NCBI RefSeq assembly: GCF_003184905.1 | Contig: NZ_QFRU01000010.1 | Coordinates: forward strand, 1-64,000 | Origin: Bacillus sp. CGMCC 1.16541 | GTDB lineage: Bacteria; Bacillota; Bacilli; Bacillales; Bacillaceae_H | Reading direction: 5' to 3' | DNA: 64,000 bases | Shown: piece after piece, positions 26,618 to 32,826 of the stretch | Layout of the letters: each line of letters begins with the position of its first letter | Numbering within the stretch: the stretch's first letter is position 1 | The notes under the pieces: model-generated | What the model saw: the letters and a program-made list of their open reading frames with translations, nothing else | Told to the model about the DNA's origin: nothing | The model's database searches: none | Program-made: the position numbers and the translations under genes

Positions 26618-26959
26618 GTGGAGTGGACGTGGTTGTATTTAGTTTTGTTTGTACTAGCTACTTTCCGTTTAACAAGATTAATTGTATTCGATAAAATTAC
26701 ATGGTTTATTAGGAAACCGTTTCATGAAGTCATTGAAGAAAAGCATGAGGATGGAACGGTGGAAACGTATTTACATGTAAAAGGTGAAGGAATGCAAAAG
26801 TGGATTGGAGAGTTATTAAGTTGTTATTGGTGTACGGGGATGTGGTGTGCGCTTATTTTATATGTTAGCTATTTAACCGTTCCCAACCTTGCCTTTCCTG
26901 TTATCTCAATCCTTGCTATCGCTGGATTAGCGGGTATTATTGAGTCATTTATGAAATAG
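26618..26959 (+). CDS. yjcA: YjcA, DUF1360 sporulation membrane protein
   Basis: 113-residue membrane protein. An N-terminal helix with WLYLVLFVLATFRLTRLIV precedes DKITWFIRKPFHE. A conserved LLSCYWCTGMWCALILY segment (C-x-x-C before the second helix) and a third hydrophobic helix (about 85-110) follow. B. subtilis YjcA is expressed in the mother cell; molecular role unknown. The ORF extends upstream to 26558 with a Cys-containing leader without similarity; GTG 26618 follows AAAGGGTGATG and fits the family start (M-E-W-T-W). Next to cotO, as in B. subtilis. Confidence 0.82.
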   Translation: MEWTWLYLVLFVLATFRLTRLIVFDKITWFIRKPFHEVIEEKHEDGTVETYLHVKGEGMQKWIGELLSCYWCTGMWCALILYVSYLTVPNLAFPVISILAIAGLAGIIESFMK

Positions 26960-26962
26960 AAC

Positions 26963-27004
26963 AAGGTCGGCTGGTGGAAGAAAACAAAGGGCCGACTTTT
27001 TTGT
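26963..27004 (+). terminator. terminator of yjcA
   Basis: AAGGTCGGC pairs with GGGCCGACTT with a 20-base loop, followed by a T tract. Confidence 0.8.
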
Positions 27005-27101
27005 GTTTTCCTACTATTTAGAGAAGAATCGTTGTACATTGTGGTGATGGAGTGTTTTACTTAATATAAGTTTCATGAAAAGAAGGAGAGGGAAATGCTA
27101 C

Positions 27102-27860
27102 ATGAATTTATATGAATTAATTAGAGCGGGTGCATACGATCTTCATATGCATACAACTGCTTCTGACGGTGCTTTTACACCAACAGCAGTTGTAAGGAGA
27201 ATGAGAGATTTAGGGAAACGAACCATTGCCATTACCGATCACGACACAATGTCAGGAATAAAAGAAGCGCAAGAAGAAGGGGAGAAGCTCGGTGTCCTTG
27301 TTATACCTGGAATTGAATTAACCACTTATTTTCAAGGAGAGCGCATTGATATTTTAGGATATGGGCTAGAAGAAACTGAAGAGCTGAACCGTATTCTTAA
27401 ACAAGTAAGAAGTCAGCGTGAAGAACGCGCGCATTATATTATTGAAAAGTTTCATGAGCAAGGGATGACAATTACAATTGAAGATGTATATGAATTTAGT
27501 CAAGGTGCGGTCATTGCTCGACCTCATATTGCTAAAGCTGTAGTCGCAAAAGGTTATGTGAAAGATGTGAAAACGGTTTTTGACTTCTATTTAGGTGATG
27601 GTAAAGTGTGTAGTGTGGAGAAATTACAACTTACGCCAAAACAAGGGGTTTCACTAATCCAACAAAGTGGTGGACTAGCAGTGTTAGCACATCCAGCCGT
27701 GATTAAAAATCAGGATCTTGTTACAGAACTGCTTTCGTATGGATTTGATGGGATTGAAGTTCATCATCCATTACACACTACTGCACAGGAAACGATGTAT
27801 CGAAAATTAGCAACGGAGTATAAGCTCATTCCGACAGGTGGCTCTGATTTTCATGAATAA
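27102..27860 (+). CDS. PHP-domain phosphoesterase, short C-terminus
   Basis: 252-residue PHP-family metallohydrolase related to YciV/TrpH (nucleotide 3'-phosphate or 5'-3' exonuclease type). Metal-ligand motifs appear in order: YDLHMHTTASDGAFTP, AITDHDTMSGI, VIPGIELTTYF, IARPHIAKAVV, VLAHPAVI and GGSDFHE. The last motif is at the extreme C-terminus, so about 25-35 residues normally following it are missing. ATG 27102 follows AAGGAGAGGG; the upstream ATG 27075 has no ribosome site. A terminator starts right after the stop. Located among spore genes; substrate unknown. Confidence 0.82.
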   Translation: MNLYELIRAGAYDLHMHTTASDGAFTPTAVVRRMRDLGKRTIAITDHDTMSGIKEAQEEGEKLGVLVIPGIELTTYFQGERIDILGYGLEETEELNRILKQVRSQREERAHYIIEKFHEQGMTITIEDVYEFSQGAVIARPHIAKAVVAKGYVKDVKTVFDFYLGDGKVCSVEKLQLTPKQGVSLIQQSGGLAVLAHPAVIKNQDLVTELLSYGFDGIEVHHPLHTTAQETMYRKLATEYKLIPTGGSDFHE

Positions 27861-27862
27861 AG

Positions 27863-27909
27863 AAGCTCTCACCATTCCATAGACTTTCTACGGTGGTGAG
27901 AGCTTTTTA
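27863..27909. terminator. bidirectional terminator between PHP gene and coiled-coil gene
   Basis: AAGCTCTCACCA pairs with TGGTGAGAGCTTTTT; convergent genes end on both sides of it. Confidence 0.8.
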
Positions 27910-28815
27910 GTTTGAAAAATTAATAATGATTTTATTTAAAAAAGGAATACCTTCTTTCCATTCGTTTGTGTATGCATAACCTTCTAGCATAAAGGACGAA
28001 CTTTCTTCATTGACCGGGACGCTAATTTGAAACGAGTCGAAGGAGAGAAGTGAGTTAGCCTGAAGGTGAGTTTCTTTAATTGGGGTTAACCAATGTTCTC
28101 CATTCGTGCGTATTTTCTCTGCCCAATCAGGAATACTATATCTCCATTTTGACGGGCTAGCTTGTAATGGGAATTTGCTGGATTTTGCTACTGATTCACT
28201 TTGCTCAGCAATCTTTCCGCTTAACTGTCCAATAGAAGGTGGTGAGATTTTTAAGCAAATGACAGGTTCATGCAAGGTTATTGTTGTCTGATTTTTCATA
28301 ATCACGTTTCCGACAATCATCATTTCTTCATCTTCAGAGGATGGAGTGACAAGTGAATAAGTAAAATAACAAACAAAGTCTAACTTGGAAAAGCGATCTA
28401 CTGGTTTTTCAACGATTTTTTCAACCGGCTTTTCAATAATTTTCTCAATGGGCTTTTCAATAATCACTTCGACTGGTCTCTCGATAATCTTTTCCACAAT
28501 TCTTTCTTCTATGATTGGTTCGCGGCGTGACAACTTTTGAAGCAATTGTTCTGTAATCATTTTTTGTTCAGCTAATGAATTTTCAAGTACACTTACTTCT
28601 TTTTCTAATTCCTCGATTTCCATTTCTTTTTCTGTTGAAAGAAGACTTTCTGAATGTTTGTTACGCCAAAATAATGTATTTTCTTTTTCGATTTGTAAAA
28701 GACGTTCGTATTGTTTTATCTTTTGTTGAGAATGAGATAGCTCTGCTTTATAGTGAATAAGCTTTTGTTTTAATTGAATGCTTTCTTCTTTAGGTGAAGG
28801 AACTTTTTTATCCAT
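27907..28815 (-). CDS. coiled-coil protein with EKP-type repeats, possible spore-coat protein
   Basis: Not recognised. 302 residues. The N-terminal third (about 8-105) is heptad-rich coiled coil (QLKQKLIHYKAELSHSQQ). It continues into a tandem hexa- to octapeptide repeat of the type I-(V/I)-E-K-P-(V/I)-E (about 108-142). The C-terminal part (about 150-302) is a globular, beta-rich domain containing SKWRYSIPDWAEKIR, INFSN at the end. No signal peptide or membrane helix. ATG 28815 is used (AAAGGAG seven bases upstream); the ORF opens at 28821. Between the PHP gene and a probable spore surface gene, so a spore role is inferred only from position. Confidence 0.6.
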   Translation of the reverse strand: MDKKVPSPKEESIQLKQKLIHYKAELSHSQQKIKQYERLLQIEKENTLFWRNKHSESLLSTEKEMEIEELEKEVSVLENSLAEQKMITEQLLQKLSRREPIIEERIVEKIIERPVEVIIEKPIEKIIEKPVEKIVEKPVDRFSKLDFVCYFTYSLVTPSSEDEEMMIVGNVIMKNQTTITLHEPVICLKISPPSIGQLSGKIAEQSESVAKSSKFPLQASPSKWRYSIPDWAEKIRTNGEHWLTPIKETHLQANSLLSFDSFQISVPVNEESSSFMLEGYAYTNEWKEGIPFLNKIIINFSN

Positions 28816-28895
28816 TGGCATTCTCCTTTCCTATTATTTTATATGTAGCAAGCGGCAGGCGAATGATTGTTTTCCGTTTTCATTGTATGCAATCA

Positions 28896-28926
28896 AATAA
28901 AAATAGAGGAGAAAACTCTCCTCTAA
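28896..28926 (-). terminator. terminator of the 28938 gene
   Basis: On the minus strand AGAGGAGAGTTTTCTCCTCT is followed by ATTTTTATTTG. A compact stem with a T-rich tail. Confidence 0.8.
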
Positions 28927-28937
28927 GTTGTGAGTGC

Positions 28938-29618
28938 TTAGCAATCAGGGTCGACTCCTGGGAAAATCATTGGGCATGTTGGAGGCATTGTATTTAATGA
29001 ACATACGTCTGATACAAGCTCAGGACGAGGACTTACATAGCTACCTTCTACTTCAATGTTCACATCCATTAATGAGTATACGTTTAAGCATAATACTAAA
29101 TCAACATCAACAGTGCGAGCAGCTACATCGACTTCTGAATCGTCTTCCATTGCAGAAACGACACCTGCAATTTCTGTTCCTTCTGGTGCGCATAAGAAGA
29201 ATGTTTTTACAGTAGAGAAGGGAATTGGTTCAGAAATAGCAACTGTACCTAAGCTATCTCTTAACTCGATTCGATACTCTCCAGTAACTTGAACTCTTAC
29301 ACGTTGTAATGAAATTGTTTCACCGTTTGGTAAGACAGTTGTAACAGTTGGACGAATACCATTCATTCCTGACATTTCCGTTACTTCAAAGTCGCTTAGA
29401 TCTGCAATCATTCTTAATTCTACTCCACCCTCAAGGTCTAGGAAATCAAATGGATCGTCATCTGATGTTCCTGGAGCGTTACTTACTTCAAAGCCTAATG
29501 CGCTTAAAGCTGCTTCATCAAATGTGCGATTGACGCCTTTAACTGCACGTTGCACCCAATCATACAATTTTGGTACACGGATGCAAAGTCTTTCTACTAC
29601 ATCAAAATTATCATGCAT
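28938..29618 (-). CDS. acidic spore-surface-type protein of unknown function
   Basis: 226 residues, strongly acidic, no signal peptide or membrane segment. It starts with VERLCIRVPKLYDWVQRA, a Cys-plus-YDWV motif found at the start of several firmicute spore and surface proteins, and ends with a Cys-containing tail (DVCSLNTMPPTCPMIF, then PGVDPDC). The middle (about 60-210) has repeated beta-strand-like stretches. A mother-cell-type CATACAATATA element upstream and the spore neighbourhood suggest a coat or exosporium component; this is inference. GGAGGTAAATATTC precedes the ATG. Own terminator; monocistronic. Confidence 0.6.
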   Translation of the reverse strand: MHDNFDVVERLCIRVPKLYDWVQRAVKGVNRTFDEAALSALGFEVSNAPGTSDDDPFDFLDLEGGVELRMIADLSDFEVTEMSGMNGIRPTVTTVLPNGETISLQRVRVQVTGEYRIELRDSLGTVAISEPIPFSTVKTFFLCAPEGTEIAGVVSAMEDDSEVDVAARTVDVDLVLCLNVYSLMDVNIEVEGSYVSPRPELVSDVCSLNTMPPTCPMIFPGVDPDC

Positions 29619-29956
29619 GAATATTTACCTCCTGATCATAATTGTCCTTTCTCTACGCCATAATCTAGGTATCGGACTAATATATTGTATGAATGACTAG
29701 TATTTGTGTGCCGTGATAAAAGCGGAATTTCTCCTAAATTGTTAGGCACTTGTTATGAAGAAAGAAAGAACCGTAAAATTATTAGCTCATTCATATCATA
29801 TTCACCTAGGCGTAAAGTGTTATAAAAATTTAACGGGTAGAGATGAGGACGAATAAAAGCGAATAAACGGCTAGTTATGTTTAGGAATCTTATTCATATA
29901 TATAGATATTGATAAGTTTCGTTTTATTAACATGTTAGCTGAAAGGAGATAGTGCT
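29619..29956. other. divergent intergenic region between spore-type genes
   Basis: 338 bases, AT-rich, no ORF supported. It holds the promoter of the minus-strand gene (29681-29713). A CATATATAT element around 29896 could serve the plus-strand gene but is too degenerate to call. Confidence 0.4.
29681..29713 (-). promoter_or_regulatory. candidate mother-cell (SigE/SigK) promoter
   Basis: On the minus strand CATACAATATA (plus 29681-29691) matches the SigE -10 (CATACANT) and the SigK -10 (CATANNATA type). An AC-containing -35 region lies about 17 bases upstream. It is about 65 bases from the start of the 28938-29618 gene. Confidence 0.45.
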
Positions 29957-30415
29957 GTGAGTGATCAAGTAAAGCTAAAGCGATACATTGCCAGTTTGAA
30001 GTCAGAACTTGAATTTTATAAAGAACAATACTCTGAGCGACAAAAAGAAGAAGTAGCTTTTCAAGAGTTAGAAGAGAAAATGATTGAAATGCATAAAAGT
30101 TATGAAAAAGAAAAACGGAATTTATTAGAACAAATAGGCGTGTTAAAGGCGTTTATTAATGATATTTCAACGATAAAAGAACAACCAAAGTCGGAACCAA
30201 AACCAGAACCTGAGGTTGTTGTGCAAAAACCAGCCGAAACAGAGTTATTGAAGCAAGAGGTTCAGCAGTTAACGGAGAAGCTTCAAAAAGTGCAAGCGCA
30301 AAAACAACCCGTATCAGGAGATTGGTTTCAACGAGTATTAGCGGAGCAAAAAAAGGTTCACCCAAAAGCCACTGAAACAACTTTTCGGTCCATTCAACAA
30401 AAATTGGACAAATGA
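29957..30415 (+). CDS. coiled-coil protein in spore-gene block
   Basis: Not recognised. 152 residues with almost continuous heptad-type coiled coil: an N-terminal part (about 1-75, KLKRYIASLKSELEFYKEQY), a proline-rich hinge (KSEPKPEPEVVVQKP, about 80-95), a second coil (about 97-115), then a short C-terminal segment SGDWFQRVLAEQKK. No membrane segment or signal. GTG start with GAAAGGAG nine bases upstream. Its architecture (coil, Glu/Lys/Pro hinge, compact end) parallels the larger coiled-coil protein at 27907-28815. Confidence 0.6.
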   Translation: MSDQVKLKRYIASLKSELEFYKEQYSERQKEEVAFQELEEKMIEMHKSYEKEKRNLLEQIGVLKAFINDISTIKEQPKSEPKPEPEVVVQKPAETELLKQEVQQLTEKLQKVQAQKQPVSGDWFQRVLAEQKKVHPKATETTFRSIQQKLDK

Positions 30416-30450
30416 TAGAGAACGTCTATTTCGGTTATCGAATATGATGC

Positions 30451-30459
30451 CATAGAGTA
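30451..30459 (+). promoter_or_regulatory. possible SigK -10 element
   Basis: CATAGAGTA fits CATANNNTA exactly and lies 28 bases before the small Cys/Gly gene, but no AC dinucleotide is present at the -35 position, so support is weak. Confidence 0.25.
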
Positions 30460-30486
30460 GTTGAAACGCATTGAAGGGGGGATGAA

Positions 30487-30660
30487 ATGATGTTTTACGG
30501 ATATAATCCAAGTTACAATGGTAATCAAAAGCTCCCTGTTACACAAAAGAGTCAACCAATGAAGCAAGTGACTCCAGCACCTAAAATGAATGCTTATCCA
30601 ACATATCAACCCGTACAAAAAAGTGGTTGTGGTTGTGGGTCTAAGATGCCGAAGCGTTAA
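30487..30660 (+). CDS. small Tyr/Pro/Gln-rich peptide with GCGCG tail
   Basis: A 57-residue ORF beginning ATG ATG after AAGGGGGG. The product opens FYGYNPSYNGNQ, has a Pro/Gln/Tyr-rich middle (PAPKMNAYPTYQPVQ) and ends SGCGCGSKMPKR. No hydrophobic segment. Composition is like small spore-coat or crust proteins that cross-link through Tyr or Cys, but no family is recognised. The ribosome site, a plausible composition and a terminator 26 bases downstream support it as a gene. Confidence 0.55.
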   Translation: MMFYGYNPSYNGNQKLPVTQKSQPMKQVTPAPKMNAYPTYQPVQKSGCGCGSKMPKR

Positions 30661-30685
30661 TCCATTTGTTTCGTTGTTGTAAATC

Positions 30686-30738
30686 AAGAAGGTGAATCAA
30701 AATGAGCAACCATGCTTTTTGATTCACCTTCTTTTGTT
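30686..30738 (+). terminator. terminator of the small Cys/Gly gene
   Basis: AAGAAGGTGAATCAAAA pairs with TTTTTGATTCACCTTCTT, followed by TTGTTTTT. Confidence 0.85.
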
Positions 30739-30754
30739 TTTACCTCATATTTTA
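30726..30754 (+). promoter_or_regulatory. possible SigK-type promoter of the DUF1657-DUF421 pair
   Basis: CATATTTTA (30746-30754) fits the CATANNNTA -10 rule; an AC lies 18 bases upstream (30726-30727), one base longer than ideal. The predicted transcript would begin near 30762, which favours the downstream start codon at 30807. Confidence 0.3.
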
Positions 30755-30806
30755 ATCCATAATGTCAGAACATAATAAGAAACAAGGTTCGAAAGGGTTG
30801 TTACCG

Positions 30807-31007
30807 ATGCTTCAAAAGGAAGTAAAAGAAAGTGTGATTCAGCTTAAACAAATTCAGGCGTTAATAGAACAATGTGTGGCACAATCACAAGATGAAACAA
30901 TGAAAAGGGTGTTTAAACAAGCTGCTCATGATACGCAAGCTGTACGTCATAAAGCGATGAAACATCTGAAAGAGCTTGAACAACAAGGTGCTCGAGGGTT
31001 GAAATAA
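30807..31007 (+). CDS. DUF1657-family small helical protein
   Basis: 66 residues when started at ATG 30807 (AAAGGG nine bases upstream); an in-frame ATG at 30762 lies 24 bases past a terminator without a ribosome site. The sequence follows the DUF1657 pattern: LKQIQALIEQCVAQSQDETM, then KRVFKQAAHDTQ and a closing helix. DUF1657 proteins accompany SpoVA-type and DUF421 genes in spore-formers, and DUF1657 is one half of the 2Duf protein linked to spore heat resistance. The next gene, 15 bases downstream, encodes a DUF421 membrane protein, so the pair forms a probable operon. Confidence 0.72.
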   Translation: MLQKEVKESVIQLKQIQALIEQCVAQSQDETMKRVFKQAAHDTQAVRHKAMKHLKELEQQGARGLK

Positions 31008-31022
31008 GAAGGAGATAAAAGT

Positions 31023-31880
31023 ATGCCAGAATGGATTCAAATTGTAATTCGATCGGTATCCATCGTCATTGGATTGTTTATCATTACAAAATTGCTTGGG
31101 AAAAAACAATTGTCCAAGCTTTCTTTTTTTGAGTACATTGCAGGAATTACAGTAGGAGATATTGCAGGTACCTTGTCGATGGATATTGACCTTGACGTAT
31201 CAAATGGAGTAACGAGTATTTTAATATGGACGTTGGCACCGTTATTGATTGGCAAAATATCGTTAAAAAACAAAGCATTCCGAGATTTTTTCGAAGGCAA
31301 TTCAACCGTTTTTATTCAAAATGGACAAGTGCTAGAAGAGAACTTACGACGTGAAAAATATACAGCCGATGAACTTCTAGAGCAACTGAGAAAAAAGGAC
31401 GTTTTTAAATTAGCAGATGTTGAGTTTGCTACGCTTGAAGCAAATGGTGATCTTAGCGTGTTGTTAAAAAAACCAAAGCAACCAGTTCGTGTAGAAGACC
31501 TATTTGCTACATATATAACAGATAAAGAACCTCATACGATTATTATGGATGGTCAATTATTAGATCAATCCCTTAAAACAGCAGGATTTACTCAAGTGTG
31601 GCTAGAGACACAGCTTGAACGAAAAGGGTATACGATTAAAGACATCTTTCTAGCGCAAGTAGATAACCTAGGACGGGTGTATGTTGATCTTTATGATGAT
31701 GTCATTCAAAAAGATAGTGTTGATGAGTATGCATACTTACTAGCAAGTTTAAAACGATGCGAAGCACAATTTGAATGGCTTTCAAATGCAAGTATTGAAT
31801 ATAAGGAAATGTATACGGATTTGTGTAAAGAAGTTCACCGTATCACCAATGAAGTCGTACCTTATCTACAAAGGAAGTAG
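31023..31880 (+). CDS. DUF421 (YetF-like) membrane protein with extra C-terminal helices
   Basis: 285 residues. Three N-terminal membrane helices (about 5-80, with LLGKKQLSKLSFFEYIAG and VGDIAGTLSMD, the DUF421 signature) precede two cytosolic alpha/beta modules (about 85-230; EENLRREKYTADELLEQLR, LDQSLKTAGFTQVWLETQL). A further helical tail (about 233-285) contains LLASLKRCEAQFEWLSNA, which resembles the opening helix of DUF1657. This would make the protein a 2Duf-like fusion preceded by a free DUF1657 gene; the tail resemblance is my reading only. AGAAGGAG ribosome site. The last codons form the left arm of its terminator. Confidence 0.8.
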   Translation: MPEWIQIVIRSVSIVIGLFIITKLLGKKQLSKLSFFEYIAGITVGDIAGTLSMDIDLDVSNGVTSILIWTLAPLLIGKISLKNKAFRDFFEGNSTVFIQNGQVLEENLRREKYTADELLEQLRKKDVFKLADVEFATLEANGDLSVLLKKPKQPVRVEDLFATYITDKEPHTIIMDGQLLDQSLKTAGFTQVWLETQLERKGYTIKDIFLAQVDNLGRVYVDLYDDVIQKDSVDEYAYLLASLKRCEAQFEWLSNASIEYKEMYTDLCKEVHRITNEVVPYLQRK

Positions 31881-31897
31881 ATAAGGTACTTTTTTTT
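31857..31897 (+). terminator. terminator overlapping the DUF421 stop codon
   Basis: GTACCTTATCTAC pairs with GTAGATAAGGTAC, followed by eight T residues. The left arm is coding sequence and the stop codon is in the right arm. Confidence 0.85.
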
Positions 31898-31930
31898 ATG
31901 AGTCGAATACGATGCATGGAGGTGATAACG

Positions 31931-32101
31931 ATGCCGGATTTATTTGATGAACTTGAACGATTTTTTGAAAGAAATATCATGGGCCCTCATGAAGAACGAT
32001 TTAAACGTGTTGAAAAGATGATGGAAGAGCAAAACCGGGAACTTTCAAGGCGTGGTGAGGAGCTTGATCAAATGGATTTGAAAGATCCATTTGGTCAATA
32101 A
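31931..32101 (+). CDS. small acidic/charged protein in spore-gene block
   Basis: Not recognised. 56 residues beginning MPDLFDELERFFERNIMG, with a charged amphipathic helix (EERFKRVEKMMEEQNRELSR) and ending KDPFGQ. No hydrophobic segment. The strong ribosome site GGAGGTGATAACG before ATG 31931 decides the start; the ORF is open to 31898. Located between the DUF421 gene and yjcZ. Confidence 0.55.
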   Translation: MPDLFDELERFFERNIMGPHEERFKRVEKMMEEQNRELSRRGEELDQMDLKDPFGQ

Positions 32102-32134
32102 GTCTATCTTTAAATAAATTCTTCAAAAGCCCAT

Positions 32135-32162
32135 ACCAATTGGCATGTACTCACATACTTTA
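32135..32162 (+). promoter_or_regulatory. SigK promoter of yjcZ
   Basis: AC (32135-32136), exactly 17 bases, CATACTTTA (32154-32162): a full match to the late mother-cell SigK consensus (AC-N16/17-CATANNNTA). It lies 32 bases before yjcZ. Confidence 0.65.
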
Positions 32163-32194
32163 TTAAAGAACAAGGACAGAGGGGGTGTAAAGAT

Positions 32195-32326
32195 ATGTCA
32201 TTCGGATACTGCGGATATGGATATGGCGGTTGCGGTTATGGCGGTGGCTACGGCGGTGGCTTCGCTCTTATCGTGGTACTATTCATCTTATTAATCATTG
32301 TAGGTTGTGCTTGCTTCTACAACTAA
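32195..32326 (+). CDS. yjcZ: YjcZ/SscA-type small sporulation protein
   Basis: 43-residue peptide too short for many gene finders. A Gly/Tyr/Cys-rich head ([20 protein letters not shown]) is followed by one membrane helix ([17 protein letters not shown]) and C-F-Y-N. This is the YjcZ family of Bacillus sporulation peptides; the relative SscA in B. subtilis is a late mother-cell protein needed for spore coat assembly. GAGGGGGTG lies upstream, a consensus SigK promoter precedes it and a terminator follows. Confidence 0.88.
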   Translation: MSFGYCGYGYGGCGYGGGYGGGFALIVVLFILLIIVGCACFYN

Positions 32327-32359
32327 TTTGATACCCTTCTAAACAAAACATGCAGCACA

Positions 32360-32395
32360 GAAAGAGTACGAGTGGTTTTCCGCTCGTACTTTCCT
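32360..32395 (+). terminator. terminator of yjcZ
   Basis: GAAAGAGTACGAG pairs with CTCGTACTTTC around a short T-rich loop. Confidence 0.75.
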
Positions 32396-32433
32396 ATTTG
32401 TCTAGAAGTAAAAACAAATTAGGCAAATGTATC

Positions 32434-32461
32434 ACCTAATGTGTTTATCGCACATACGATA
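32434..32461 (+). promoter_or_regulatory. SigK promoter of spoVIF
   Basis: AC (32434-32435), exactly 17 bases, CATACGATA (32453-32461): again a full SigK consensus. It lies 26 bases before the chosen spoVIF start and overlaps the spurious upstream ATG at 32461. B. subtilis spoVIF is SigK-dependent. Confidence 0.7.
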
Positions 32462-32487
32462 TGAGTATGAACCGAGGAGGGATTAAG

Positions 32488-32745
32488 ATGGATAACAATA
32501 TGTTTAAAAACATTGAAAACAAAACAGGTGTGAATATGAAAGATATTTTTGAATTAGCAAATTCTGTTCAAAACGCGAACTTTCAAGATGAAAAGACGGT
32601 TCGTAGCATTGTAAAGAGAGTAGCTCAAATTGCCAATAAGCCAGTATCACAGCAAAAAGAAGATCAAATCGTAAAAGCAATCACTGGTAATAAGCAGTCA
32701 TTAGATTTTGGAACCATTGCGAAGATGTTAAACGAAAAAAAATAA
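32488..32745 (+). CDS. spoVIF: stage VI sporulation protein F
   Basis: 85-residue SpoVIF (YjcC) protein. In B. subtilis it is a SigK-dependent regulator/assembly factor that stabilises GerE and is required for proper coat formation. The sequence is helical, with FKNIENKTGVNMKDIFELA, EKTVRSIVKRVAQIANKPVS and a closing FGTIAKMLN. ATG 32488 has GAGGAGGG eight bases upstream; the in-frame ATG at 32461 lies inside the promoter -10 and cannot be used from it. Confidence 0.9.
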   Translation: MDNNMFKNIENKTGVNMKDIFELANSVQNANFQDEKTVRSIVKRVAQIANKPVSQQKEDQIVKAITGNKQSLDFGTIAKMLNEKK

Positions 32746-32773
32746 ATGTCGTATGTGTAAAGGTACAGTCATA

Positions 32774-32826
32774 GAAAAAGGTTGAGTGAAAAAAGGAGTT
32801 TATCCCTTCTCACTCAACCTTTTCTA
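32774..32826. terminator. bidirectional terminator between spoVIF and yjcD
   Basis: AGAAAAAGGTTGAGTG pairs with CACTCAACCTTTTCT; it overlaps the 3' end of yjcD. Confidence 0.8.

Noticed and set aside
28934-29215. Plus-strand ORF over the acidic spore-type gene
   Set aside because: Antisense shadow of a well-supported minus-strand gene; Leu/Gln/His-rich translation typical of a reverse-complement frame.
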